A stretch of DNA of 7,891 nucleotides from Lactonifactor sp050944855 (lineage in GTDB: Bacteria > Bacillota > Clostridia > Lachnospirales > Lachnospiraceae). A program made the translations under genes and the position numbers. Where the stretch lies: assembly GCA_050944855.1 (NCBI GenBank), contig JBMNRU010000043.1:1-7891 (forward strand), read 5' to 3'. Of this stretch, positions 1 to 6,590 are shown one piece after another (positions within the stretch are counted from its first letter, which is position 1; each line of letters begins with the position of its first letter). A model generated the notes under the pieces. The model was not told the DNA's origin, made no database searches, and saw only the letters and a program-made list of their open reading frames with translations.

Positions 1-120
1 GTGCCGTCCTCATCAATAGTGAACTTGTAGGTGGCAGAACCCTCATCGCCGAGAGTTACCAAGGTTTCAGACACGGATACCACACCGGAATAACTGTCCG
101 GCTCGGCATTGTGGTCGATA
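1..120 (-). CDS. Possible fragment of an unidentified gene at the left edge
   Basis: On the minus strand this stretch is open and reads as a polar, beta-rich peptide (for example SATYKFTIDEDGT near the edge and SYSGVVSVSETL further upstream), which would suit an extracellular repeat or Ig-like domain. The frame runs off the window at base 1. Going upstream it stays open to a stop at 153-155, but it then overlaps the sense gene that starts near 128, so its true beginning was probably lost at a junction near 110-130. A plus-strand frame is also open here, so even the strand is uncertain. I do not recognise the family. Confidence 0.25.
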
Positions 121-127
121 AGAATAT

Positions 128-550
128 GTGTTGCTTGATTTGGATCGGGCACTTACGATTGCCTACGGCACTAATGAAGCAATCCATAACAGACTCGCTT
201 CCTTTTCTGATGAGGCAATTAAAGAAATCAAAAGCTATCCCGCAGTCTTCGCTGGAGAAAACTACCGTTACTGCCAGCCGGACGAGCCAAACCCCGGACC
301 GCAGTATGCCCGTTATGGATTTATCACGGATGTAAAAGTGCAAGACAACGGCAAGGTGCGAGTGTATTTTCAACTTATGCCAATGTGTAGCATTCCGCAG
401 GATTTACTGAATGCAATGATTCGGGAACTGGATATACATGGAAATTATAAAATTAATGAACTGGATAAAACACACTGGTCTATAAAGAATATTAACCTAA
501 TTGAAGAAATGAAGCTAAAGGGGATAAGTCTTTTTGCCCCGACACTATAA
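128..550 (+). CDS. Hypothetical 140-aa protein, first gene of the truncated ATPase cluster
   Basis: I do not recognise this family. The product is a soluble, hydrophilic 140-aa protein with no signal peptide, membrane segment or catalytic motif that I can name. The middle is rich in Tyr and Pro (ENYRYCQPDEPNPGPQYARY, about residues 44-63), followed by a probable beta-hairpin (VKVQDNGKVRVYFQL) and a helical C-terminal half. The start is doubtful: the GTG at 128 has no convincing ribosome binding site, and the frame is closed by a TAA at 119-121, only two codons upstream. The gene may therefore have lost its 5' end at the same breakpoint that ends the left-edge fragment. It stops 26 bases before the next gene, and the two are probably co-transcribed. 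Its position next to an HTH gene and an RloC-like ATPase suggests a defence accessory role, which is inference only. Confidence 0.6.
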   Translation: MLLDLDRALTIAYGTNEAIHNRLASFSDEAIKEIKSYPAVFAGENYRYCQPDEPNPGPQYARYGFITDVKVQDNGKVRVYFQLMPMCSIPQDLLNAMIRELDIHGNYKINELDKTHWSIKNINLIEEMKLKGISLFAPTL

Positions 551-566
551 TCACAAGAACAAATAT

Positions 567-571
567 GGAGG
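567..571 (+). promoter_or_regulatory. Ribosome binding site that sets the HTH gene start at GTG 577
   Basis: GGAGG lies five bases before the GTG at 577. The ATG at 565 overlaps this Shine-Dalgarno sequence and has none of its own, so the GTG is the better start. Confidence 0.6.
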
Positions 572-576
572 ATATT

Positions 577-771
577 GTGGAGAATACAGAAAACACAGTT
601 GAAAAATGGGTCAATCTCGAAGATATCGCTGAACACCTTAGTGTCAGCAAGGATACCATCCGAGCTTGGATGAAGGAAGGCAAACTTCCTGTATACCGTG
701 CCGGAAAACGATATAAATTTAAAATTTCAGAAGTAGATGAATGGGTACGTCAGGGACGTATTCAAGAATAA
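577..771 (+). CDS. Small excisionase/MerR-like helix-turn-helix DNA-binding protein (HTH_17 type)
   Basis: This is a 64-aa protein that is almost entirely one winged helix-turn-helix domain of the excisionase (HTH_17) type. Visible hallmarks are WVNLEDIAEHLSVS (first helix and turn, about residues 11-24), DTIRAWMKEGKLP (recognition helix) and YKFKISEVDEWV (wing plus last helix), the standard pattern of phage/ICE excisionases and small defence-operon regulators. I place the start at GTG 577 because GGAGG sits five bases upstream; an ATG at 565 would add four residues. It ends 21 bases before the ATPase gene, which has its own GGAGG, so both are probably on one mRNA. No integrase is visible nearby, so a role as operon regulator is more likely than one in excision. 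It is a distant paralogue of the HTH protein at 6194-6385: I count about 21 identical residues in roughly 51 aligned by eye. Confidence 0.85.
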   Translation: MENTENTVEKWVNLEDIAEHLSVSKDTIRAWMKEGKLPVYRAGKRYKFKISEVDEWVRQGRIQE

Positions 772-792
772 CACCAACGAGGAGGATAGCCG

Positions 793-1629
793 ATGAGTAA
801 ATATCCATCAGCAATTACGAAGGTGGTTCTCGATGAGGTTACCTTCCATAATCAAAGTTTTGAGCCTACTTACATTAATTTTTTGTTTGGTAACAACGGC
901 TCTGGAAAATCCACAATAGCAAAAGTCATAAAGGAAAAATCTCCAAGCAAGTTAGTTTGGGAAGCCGGACGAACATCCGATGATTTTACTCTGCTCGTTT
1001 ACAACGAAGAATTTATTAAAAGAAACATCGCCAGCTACGGCGGAATGCCCGGAGTGTTTACTATTGGTGAGGAAAACGAAGCCATTCAGCGGCAGATTGA
1101 AGATGCCACCGGACAGCTTGGAATTGCACAAACCGCATTTACACAGGCATCGACAAAACTCGGCGAACAGGAAGGTTTGATGAAGAAACTCTATGATACC
1201 TTCAAAACCATCTGCTGGGATAAGACCACGGATTTCCGTACTGCTGTTGCGGTCGCTTTGGATGGAAAGAAAACGAAAGATGGTTTTGCAAAAGCACTCC
1301 TGGCGGAAACCAATCCTACAAATTATGATGAAGCGTCTCTGATTGCCATGTGCGAAGCAGCCTTCAATTCAGATGCTACCACATACCCAGAGATGTTCTT
1401 CGGAGACTCGACCACCTTGGAAATTTCTCCGTTGCTTTCAAAGAAAATCGTAAGTAGTGGAGACAGTACCTTTGCTACATTCATGAAAGCAATAAACGCC
1501 ACCAACTGGGTGCGTCAGGGTCATGAGGAACTCCATGCCTCTGCGGGCGACAAATGCCCTTACTGTCAAAGAGTATATGTTTTTCGTCTTCGCTGTTGCT
1601 TTCCCTCTCTGTTAGGAAGCGTATTGTAA
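793..1629 (+). CDS. RloC/AAA_13-like ATPase, C-terminally truncated at its zinc hook
   Basis: This is the N-terminal part of an SMC/Rad50-like ATPase of the AAA_13 (RloC/PrrC-like) family, which includes anticodon nucleases that guard restriction systems. The Walker A loop is GNNGSGKST at residues 33-41, and the family-typical VYNEEFIKRNI follows at about residue 77. A long helical, probably coiled-coil stretch then leads to CPYC at residues 255-258, which matches the CxxC zinc hook of RloC. Genuine homology stops at about residue 260. The last 19 residues (from about 1570 to the TAA at 1627-1629) read antisense through the end of the convergent methyltransferase gene and are spurious. The returning coiled coil, signature motif, Walker B and any C-terminal nuclease domain are absent, so the product cannot be a functional ATPase. 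The start ATG has GGAGG seven bases upstream (781-785). Which AAA_13 subfamily it came from cannot be settled without the C-terminus. Confidence 0.85.
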   Translation: MSKYPSAITKVVLDEVTFHNQSFEPTYINFLFGNNGSGKSTIAKVIKEKSPSKLVWEAGRTSDDFTLLVYNEEFIKRNIASYGGMPGVFTIGEENEAIQRQIEDATGQLGIAQTAFTQASTKLGEQEGLMKKLYDTFKTICWDKTTDFRTAVAVALDGKKTKDGFAKALLAETNPTNYDEASLIAMCEAAFNSDATTYPEMFFGDSTTLEISPLLSKKIVSSGDSTFATFMKAINATNWVRQGHEELHASAGDKCPYCQRVYVFRLRCCFPSLLGSVL

Positions 1630-3632
1630 GCATCAATAATGGCATCTACGATTTCTTCGGAATTGTCCGAAACATCCAAGAAATCACTATCTCCTGTTCC
1701 GATATCAAAAGTATCCAGCTTGGCATTACGCATTCCAGCGGATAGAATAATATTTTGTCCTGTGAATTGTTCATATAGATCAGGTCTTGAATCAAAGAAC
1801 ATAATATCGCTTCCACCACTATTTCCCGCTTGACCGCGTTTAGTTGGATAATCCAATTCTGATAGTTCCTTAAATTGTTCAGAACTCTGAAAATTCTCTT
1901 TAACAAATGTAATTGCATCAACCATCTCACTGTTAAGCATTCGCCATCCGTCTTCGGCTGCATCAGATAATTCCTGTGTAGAAATCTTCTTCACTACGAT
2001 ACCGGGCATCATAGGTGAAAAATCTTCTGTTGCATCATTTGACAATGTTTGTGCGAATCTGTGAATATCAATATTCGGAATTTTATCATAGCTGGAAACA
2101 ACTTTAACGCATTCGGCTGGAGTTTTTGCCTTTCCTACAAGAACACAAGTATCCTTTGTTACATCATCAAATATTTCATCGCCCGGATATGTAAAAACCA
2201 AGTGAAGACCAAATTGATGCAATAATAACCGTCTTATAGCCTTGGCTTCAGGTCCACGACCCATTAAATGCGTTTTAGGGAACACGCAAGATATTGTTGT
2301 TCCTGGCTGAACAAGTTCAATGAGCAATTCGAGAAAGACTGCTTCTAAAGGCATTTGCCCAATATTAGTTTTTGCTTCATTTCCAGTCAACCGTCTAATA
2401 CTTCTATACAAAGGTTGTTTTCTTGCAACACAATTTATTCCCGCAGAGAACGGCGGATTCATCACCACCACTTTGACATCATTAAAAAAGACAGGGTCAA
2501 CATCCGCAATATTTCGATTATAAATCGCAGGTGAATTTCTCAAACTTATAGTACTTGCATAGTTCAAACCGATTCTCAACGACAGTAATTCCAGCAACTT
2601 GCTGTTTACATCATTTACAACGATTTGAGTCGGCACCAAATTGTATGTAGGGATTGCAGCGCTAATAAGATTTCCACTTCCCGCAGCGGGGTCACAAACA
2701 ACATCTGTGGCATCTAATTCACCGCTGCTATACTTTGCTAACTCTGCTACAATTCTTGCTAATTCTAAATCAGTAGGAACCTCTCCATCATGTTCATGAC
2801 CTGCAGACACAATAGAGTGAAGAATGCCAGCAACAGAGTCACCATTAACATTCTGATTGCCAAAATCATACAGATTTATCAATGTCCCGTTCTCGATATT
2901 TGCCGTACGCTCAAACGATTCATCAGAGTAGTTAAAGATATCTTTAAAGTTAACACGTGCGGCTTCATCGCAAATTCTCTCAACATCATTTCTGAATAGT
3001 CTTATATCTCTTAATTCGTTTCTATTGATAAAGGTAAAGGCGCCTCGAATATATTCATACAAAAGAACCGCTAAGTGAGTTTTCCAACGCTTAGGTTCCT
3101 CCTTGATTTGTTCCATATGAGTTGCAAATTCTTCAAGTGTCACCAAATACTCATATGAATTGTTCGTATAATCAGTTAAACGCTCACTAAAATACAGGGC
3201 AAGCTTTTCTACAAAGTCTTCCTCTTCATCCCTTTCAAAACTTCCGATGTGAGAAAGACCCGGTTTAAGCATCTGTTGAAAAACACGTGGTCTTCCGGCA
3301 TCATACCTAAAAGAAAATGCATACTCAAGATTTGTAAGAATATAGAAAGGTTTTTCGGATTGTCCTGCGTTCATTTGAACATACGACATTGCTTGGAATT
3401 GATACCTTGCACTATGCACATCTGCAGGAGTTCTTTTCACTTCTACGACACAAAGATATTTTCCTGTCGCAATATTCTGCACAACATAGTCCATTTCAAG
3501 GGCTCCCGTATATTGATGGTGCAGAACCCTATACTGATTTTCTTTACCTATTAACCTTAATGCATAATTTAAAGCACGTTCACATATAGGATGGAATCGA
3601 TTCACTTCCGAATCCGAATATGAAATCCACAT
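1566..3632 (-). CDS. PD-(D/E)XK nuclease fused to N6-adenine DNA methyltransferase (type IIG-like RM protein), truncated recognition domain
   Basis: This 688-aa protein combines restriction and modification. The N-terminus resembles the HsdR N-terminal nuclease fold: D48, E64-V-K66 (in CVVEVKRT) and a QxxxY element (Q80-Y84) make a plausible PD-(D/E)XK active site. A helical linker leads to an HsdM-like methyltransferase with the AdoMet-binding motif DPAAGSGN (314-321) and the catalytic motif NPPF (392-395), so N6-adenine methylation is expected. From about residue 594 a target-recognition region seems to begin (KRGQAGNSGGSD, 598-609), but only about 80 residues remain, whereas such regions usually span 150-300. 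The stop lies exactly where the convergent ATPase gene breaks, so I infer 3' truncation. The ATG at 3632 follows the upstream stop by three bases and has AAGGAGG eight bases before it. It is the last gene of the operon and has no terminator behind it. Nuclease activity in this form is doubtful. Confidence 0.88.
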   Translation of the reverse strand: MWISYSDSEVNRFHPICERALNYALRLIGKENQYRVLHHQYTGALEMDYVVQNIATGKYLCVVEVKRTPADVHSARYQFQAMSYVQMNAGQSEKPFYILTNLEYAFSFRYDAGRPRVFQQMLKPGLSHIGSFERDEEEDFVEKLALYFSERLTDYTNNSYEYLVTLEEFATHMEQIKEEPKRWKTHLAVLLYEYIRGAFTFINRNELRDIRLFRNDVERICDEAARVNFKDIFNYSDESFERTANIENGTLINLYDFGNQNVNGDSVAGILHSIVSAGHEHDGEVPTDLELARIVAELAKYSSGELDATDVVCDPAAGSGNLISAAIPTYNLVPTQIVVNDVNSKLLELLSLRIGLNYASTISLRNSPAIYNRNIADVDPVFFNDVKVVVMNPPFSAGINCVARKQPLYRSIRRLTGNEAKTNIGQMPLEAVFLELLIELVQPGTTISCVFPKTHLMGRGPEAKAIRRLLLHQFGLHLVFTYPGDEIFDDVTKDTCVLVGKAKTPAECVKVVSSYDKIPNIDIHRFAQTLSNDATEDFSPMMPGIVVKKISTQELSDAAEDGWRMLNSEMVDAITFVKENFQSSEQFKELSELDYPTKRGQAGNSGGSDIMFFDSRPDLYEQFTGQNIILSAGMRNAKLDTFDIGTGDSDFLDVSDNSEEIVDAIIDAYNTLPNREGKQQRRRKTYTL

Positions 3633-3635
3633 AGA

Positions 3636-4727
3636 TTAGTCCTCCTTTATAAATTTTTTCAACTCACGAGCAATTATGCCCGCAAGCATCGGGGGTACTG
3701 CGTTTCCGACAATAAGATTTCGCCCCTGCTTACTGCTTGAAACAATTTTATAATCATCAGGGAAAGACTGCAATCTCAGTGCCTCTCGCACAGTTATCAA
3801 CCTGTTTTCCTTATAATGAATATTGCATCCAACATTCGGACGATTAAAATAAGTATTTATTGTATACGATGGCTTGTCAGGTGCAAGTCTGCCATAACAA
3901 GTTGTGTGTCCGCCATCTCGTTGGAGTCTTCTTATCCTGCTTGAATTAACATCAGCAGGTATATCCATATAGTTTCCACCAGGTTTTACATGGCTTACTA
4001 TATATTCATCCAACTCACTCATCTGTGGTATGAAATGCTCTGTAATAGCCACATTTCTTCTCACGAACTTCTGAAATTCGCTTTGTGCCGGCATACTGTA
4101 ATTTACAACACCATTTTCGTCACTTATAGCTTCTGGCAAATCACCAAGAGCCTCTTCCACACTCACATAGCGTTTTAAGCCGACTCCATCCTCGCTGTGC
4201 GTAGGTTTAGGAAATTCGAATTTTGCATTCTTTAAGCCTACAATAATTACCCTTTTTCTTCGTTGAGGAATGCCATAGTCTGCGGCATTCATAACTTGCT
4301 GCTCAATCGTATAGCCAATCTTCCTAAAGGCAATTTTTAGAAGTTCTATTATTTTTTCGCCCTGCGAATTTTTTGCAGATAACAATCCCGTTACATTTTC
4401 AAACACAAAAGCTTTGGGTTGCACCTGCTCTATGATATGAATGTATTTCCAGACAAGTTGTCCGCGCTCATCTTCTACATTTCTATTTCCTGCCAAGGAA
4501 AACGACTGACAAGGAGGACCTCCGATGACCACATCCGCGTGAGGAATCTTGCTAATATCAATTTGGTTAATATCGGCACACATAATGTGGTCACCAATAT
4601 TAGCTTTATAAGTTTCAGTGGCGTTTTTGTTATTATCAATCGCCCAGATGATATTATATCCCTCAGCGATAAATCCTAAATCTAATCCACCACCACCTGA
4701 AAACAAACTAACCACATTTATGCTCAC
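3636..4727 (-). CDS. dcm: DNA (cytosine-5-)-methyltransferase
   Basis: The 363-aa product has the ordered motifs of C5-cytosine methyltransferases: motif I FSGGGGLDLGF (9-19), motif IV GGPPCQSFS with the catalytic Cys73, motif VI ENV (110-112), motif VIII QRRKR (155-159), a variable target-recognition region (about 180-305, including YGRLAPDKPSYTI), motif IX REALRLQSFP (314-323) and motif X GNAVPP (341-346). The length and motif set are complete, so it should be active. It transfers a methyl group from AdoMet to cytosine C5; the target sequence cannot be read from this. The start is a GTG one base after the stop of the adenine methyltransferase gene, with GGAGG nine bases upstream inside that gene, so translation is probably coupled. 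The symbol dcm is used in the generic family sense; the gene is an RM modification enzyme, not the E. coli orphan. Confidence 0.96.
   Translation of the reverse strand: MSINVVSLFSGGGGLDLGFIAEGYNIIWAIDNNKNATETYKANIGDHIMCADINQIDISKIPHADVVIGGPPCQSFSLAGNRNVEDERGQLVWKYIHIIEQVQPKAFVFENVTGLLSAKNSQGEKIIELLKIAFRKIGYTIEQQVMNAADYGIPQRRKRVIIVGLKNAKFEFPKPTHSEDGVGLKRYVSVEEALGDLPEAISDENGVVNYSMPAQSEFQKFVRRNVAITEHFIPQMSELDEYIVSHVKPGGNYMDIPADVNSSRIRRLQRDGGHTTCYGRLAPDKPSYTINTYFNRPNVGCNIHYKENRLITVREALRLQSFPDDYKIVSSSKQGRNLIVGNAVPPMLAGIIARELKKFIKED
3641..3647 (-). promoter_or_regulatory. Ribosome binding site of the nuclease-methylase gene, inside the C5 methylase gene end
   Basis: On the minus strand AAGGAGG lies eight bases before the ATG at 3632 and overlaps the last codons of the cytosine methyltransferase gene. 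This supports the ATG and points to coupled translation. Confidence 0.6.
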
Positions 4728-4728
4728 T

Positions 4729-6177
4729 TCATTTAACCTCCAATCGGTTCGATTTTATTTCAACATATCTTTCCGTTATTTCTTTGCAGCTAACTCTACT
4801 ATATTTAGAAATCAGTTTTGTGATTTCACCTATAACAGCGGAATCTGCACTGTCAAGCAATTTATGGCTCAATTTAACCATCTCTTTTTTGTCAGAATCT
4901 GAAATCTTTTCATAATCAGGAAAGCACAATCCCTCGATGTCATACCTCTGCAATTTTAGCAATCCTGCTCCGTATTTTTTACCGCTCAATTCCAACTGAT
5001 AATATGTGTAAAAATTATTCAGTAAGGCGAACAGTATCCACTTATCGACTTTAGGCTTAATAACATAAAAATTGTCTCTCGCAAGTACACCAGTTTCATT
5101 CATAACAAATTTCATATCATTACGAACAAAATAGCTAAACAAAATGCCTTCTCCACATATTTCACGTATTTCATACCACTTATCGCTGCTGTTCACTTTC
5201 ATATACAGTGTCTTTGGTTTTTGTTCTTGTATTATTTTATTTTTCCAAAAATCCAGGTAACTTGATATTTCATCAGAAACAGCATCCTCCACCGGACAGA
5301 ACAAACGGTCTAAACGGGCGTTAAGTGTAGTATACCCATCAATGCTTTTTGGCGAGGATATTATAGGCTTAAAGCAGCCGTCATCTTCGCATAGAAGATC
5401 TGGATTAATATACATTTCATTGCAACCTGTTGTTAAGCCTCTTTTGATTGTAGCAAGTTTTGAAAACGGATAAGAGAATTCCTCAAATGCCTTATTTTCT
5501 CTTAAAGAAACACTTTGCAGCGTTCCATCCTTTGATTCCAAATATTCTTCACTGGTATCAATATCTGTTTTTCCCTTAACTAATTTCAGAATAACAACCT
5601 CAACCAAAGCTTCTCTTTCAAATACATCTCCCTGAATATGTATCTGTTTTTCTACGCCGCATTTGGAAAACATGGTTTTCTGAAACTCGATTCCACTTTT
5701 TGCATTCATCCAACTACTCGGAAAAATAACAATCAGCTGGCCTTCATTCTTCAATAAGTCAATGGCCTTCATAATAAAATACATATACATATTTGCCGTA
5801 CTTGGCAAACCAGAAAAAATGGAATTAGAACGCAATGTCTCCTTTGTTATTCCATATGATTCTAACTCATCGATTTTTTCCTGTCGTATATAAGGTGGAT
5901 TCATGATAATGCCATCATATGCATTGGAATCGCTGTATTTAAGAAAATCACCGTTAATAAGTCTATATTGCTGGTATTTCGCTTTGGTATTTTCAAATAG
6001 AGTAGTATCCATTTCACAAGCAGTAACATTATTGTATTCATATTCTAAAAGTGCATCCAAAAAGGAACCTGCACCATAGCACGGATCCATAATGGCTGCT
6101 TGTTTAGGCAAATCAAATAACGAAACCATATAACGGGCAACATTACCCTTTGTAAATACTTGACCCAAATCAGCCAT
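4729..6177 (-). CDS. N6-adenine DNA methyltransferase, Eco57I/TaqI type
   Basis: This is a 482-aa gamma-class adenine methyltransferase. Seen in order are GQVFT (residues 5-9, motif X-like AdoMet contact), DPCYGAGSF (31-39, motif I), NPPY (93-96, catalytic motif IV), IVIFPSSWMN (about 149-158) and a TaqI-like target-recognition domain of about 240-420 that opens with IKRGLTTG and closes with SGKKYGAG plus an LQRYDIEGLCFP segment. All expected parts are present, so it should be an active modification enzyme. An in-frame ATG at 6228 exists, but it overlaps the upstream HTH gene and lacks a ribosome binding site. I chose the ATG at 6177, with AGGAGG nine bases before it, 16 bases after the HTH stop. 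It is the second gene of the four-gene operon and the first methylase to be translated, which fits a need for early host protection. Confidence 0.95.
   Translation of the reverse strand: MADLGQVFTKGNVARYMVSLFDLPKQAAIMDPCYGAGSFLDALLEYEYNNVTACEMDTTLFENTKAKYQQYRLINGDFLKYSDSNAYDGIIMNPPYIRQEKIDELESYGITKETLRSNSIFSGLPSTANMYMYFIMKAIDLLKNEGQLIVIFPSSWMNAKSGIEFQKTMFSKCGVEKQIHIQGDVFEREALVEVVILKLVKGKTDIDTSEEYLESKDGTLQSVSLRENKAFEEFSYPFSKLATIKRGLTTGCNEMYINPDLLCEDDGCFKPIISSPKSIDGYTTLNARLDRLFCPVEDAVSDEISSYLDFWKNKIIQEQKPKTLYMKVNSSDKWYEIREICGEGILFSYFVRNDMKFVMNETGVLARDNFYVIKPKVDKWILFALLNNFYTYYQLELSGKKYGAGLLKLQRYDIEGLCFPDYEKISDSDKKEMVKLSHKLLDSADSAVIGEITKLISKYSRVSCKEITERYVEIKSNRLEVK
4737..4741 (-). promoter_or_regulatory. 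Ribosome binding site that sets the GTG start of the C5 methylase
   Basis: GGAGG on the minus strand lies nine bases before the GTG at 4727, within the last codons of the adenine methyltransferase gene. It decides for a non-ATG start. Confidence 0.6.
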
Positions 6178-6186
6178 ATCGTTGTT

Positions 6187-6192
6187 CCTCCT
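6187..6192 (-). promoter_or_regulatory. Ribosome binding site that sets the adenine methylase start at 6177
   Basis: AGGAGG on the minus strand, directly after the HTH stop codon, lies nine bases before the ATG at 6177. It argues against the upstream in-frame ATG at 6228. Confidence 0.65.
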
Positions 6193-6193
6193 A

Positions 6194-6385
6194 TCAGATA
6201 GCACTTTTTCCACTCTTAACCCAGGCATCTAATTCAGATAATTTAAATTTCCACTTTTTGCCTATTTTATGTGCAGGAATTCCGGTGTCCTTTTTTATCC
6301 AATCTCTTACAGTAATAGGTTTAATACCCAAATATTCTGCAGCCTCTTCAATGCCTATCCATTTATCGTTCATCATTTCATTCAC
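6194..6385 (-). CDS. Small excisionase-like helix-turn-helix regulator heading the RM operon
   Basis: This 63-aa protein is one winged HTH domain of the excisionase/HTH_17 type: KWIGIEEAAEYLGI, then the recognition helix TVRDWIKKDTGIP, then the wing and last helix WKFKLSELDAWV. I chose the GTG at 6385 because GAGGTG (6392-6397) sits six bases upstream. A longer reading from the ATG at 6418 adds 11 residues, but on the promoter proposed here that start would lie only about six bases from the transcription start. It is the first gene of the operon, where many type II RM systems carry a C (controller) protein. C proteins are Xre/lambda-repressor-like, so this one belongs to a different fold. By position, and because phased repeats lie just upstream of the promoter, it probably regulates the methylase and nuclease genes; that is inference. 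Confidence 0.85.
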   Translation of the reverse strand: MNEMMNDKWIGIEEAAEYLGIKPITVRDWIKKDTGIPAHKIGKKWKFKLSELDAWVKSGKSAI

Positions 6386-6391
6386 TATTTT

Positions 6392-6397
6392 CACCTC
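6392..6397 (-). promoter_or_regulatory. Ribosome binding site favouring GTG 6385 as the HTH start
   Basis: GAGGTG on the minus strand is six bases from the GTG at 6385 and 15 from the next ATG at 6376. The GTG start gives a normal leader of roughly 39 bases from the predicted transcription start. Confidence 0.5.
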
Positions 6398-6430
6398 ATC
6401 AAATGTTAACGGATACATAATACCATTTTT

Positions 6431-6459
6431 ATTATATCACGAAGGCACTCGGTTTTCAA
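6431..6459 (-). promoter_or_regulatory. Sigma-A-type promoter of the RM operon
   Basis: On the minus strand a -35 box TTGAAA (6454-6459) and a perfect -10 box TATAAT (6431-6436) are separated by exactly 17 bases. Transcription would start near 6424 and read the HTH, adenine methylase, cytosine methylase and nuclease-methylase genes. This is the best promoter match I saw in the window. Confidence 0.8.
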
Positions 6460-6468
6460 TGGTTTATG

Positions 6469-6499
6469 TGATGTTTCTTGCTGTTTGATGATGTTTCTT
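6469..6499. repeat. Helically phased direct repeats upstream of the RM promoter (candidate operator)
   Basis: Plus-strand TGATGTTTCTT occurs perfectly twice, at 6469-6479 and 6489-6499. Between them, starting at 6479, is a degenerate copy TGCTGTTTGA that matches 7 of 10 positions, so the array has a 10-base period. It begins about ten bases upstream of the -35 box, a position used by activators. Excisionase-type proteins are known to bind direct repeats cooperatively, so the HTH product of this operon is the natural candidate ligand. The repeats are seen directly; binding is inferred. Confidence 0.6.
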
Positions 6500-6506
6500 A
6501 AAATTA

Positions 6507-6554
6507 AATTATAAACAAAACCCGAGAGCCAGAAGAATACCTCCAACCCTCGGG
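6507..6554 (-). terminator. Rho-independent terminator of the DUF4268-type gene
   Basis: The minus-strand transcript can form a 15-pair hairpin: six Watson-Crick pairs (CCCGAG with CTCGGG, 6549-6554 and 6521-6526), then nine further pairs including several G-U wobbles, closed by a UAUU loop at 6536-6539. A U-rich tail (TTTTGTTTAT) follows. It lies 37 bases past the stop of the broken gene at 6591 and insulates the RM promoter from read-through. Confidence 0.85.
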
Positions 6555-6583
6555 GATGTTACGCTTTCAAGCTTTTCAGTATT
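6543..6583. repeat. Degenerate direct repeat, copy A
   Basis: On the minus strand this stretch, starting eight bases after the stop of the DUF4268-type gene, aligns with 7683-7725 upstream of that gene. By hand I count 32 identities in 43 aligned columns with one two-base gap (shared words AATAC, GAAAA, GCTTGAAA, CCGAG, GTTGG). Its lower part is the first arm of the terminator hairpin. The pair brackets the DUF4268-type gene. Confidence 0.45.
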
Positions 6584-6590
6584 CAGTTGC

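Noticed and set aside
523..551. TATAAT at 546-551 as an internal promoter for the HTH-ATPase pair
   Set aside because: No acceptable -35 box exists at 16-18 bases, and no TGn extension. The match sits across the stop of the upstream gene and may be chance, although weak activity cannot be excluded.
577..771. True excisionase of an integrative element
   Set aside because: No integrase, attachment site or other recombination gene is visible next to it; its position before an ATPase gene favours a regulatory role.
1566..6385. DISARM, BREX or a standard type I system
   Set aside because: None of the required helicase, phospholipase-D, PglZ/BrxC or HsdS/HsdR genes is present. Only methylases, a nuclease fusion and an HTH gene are seen.
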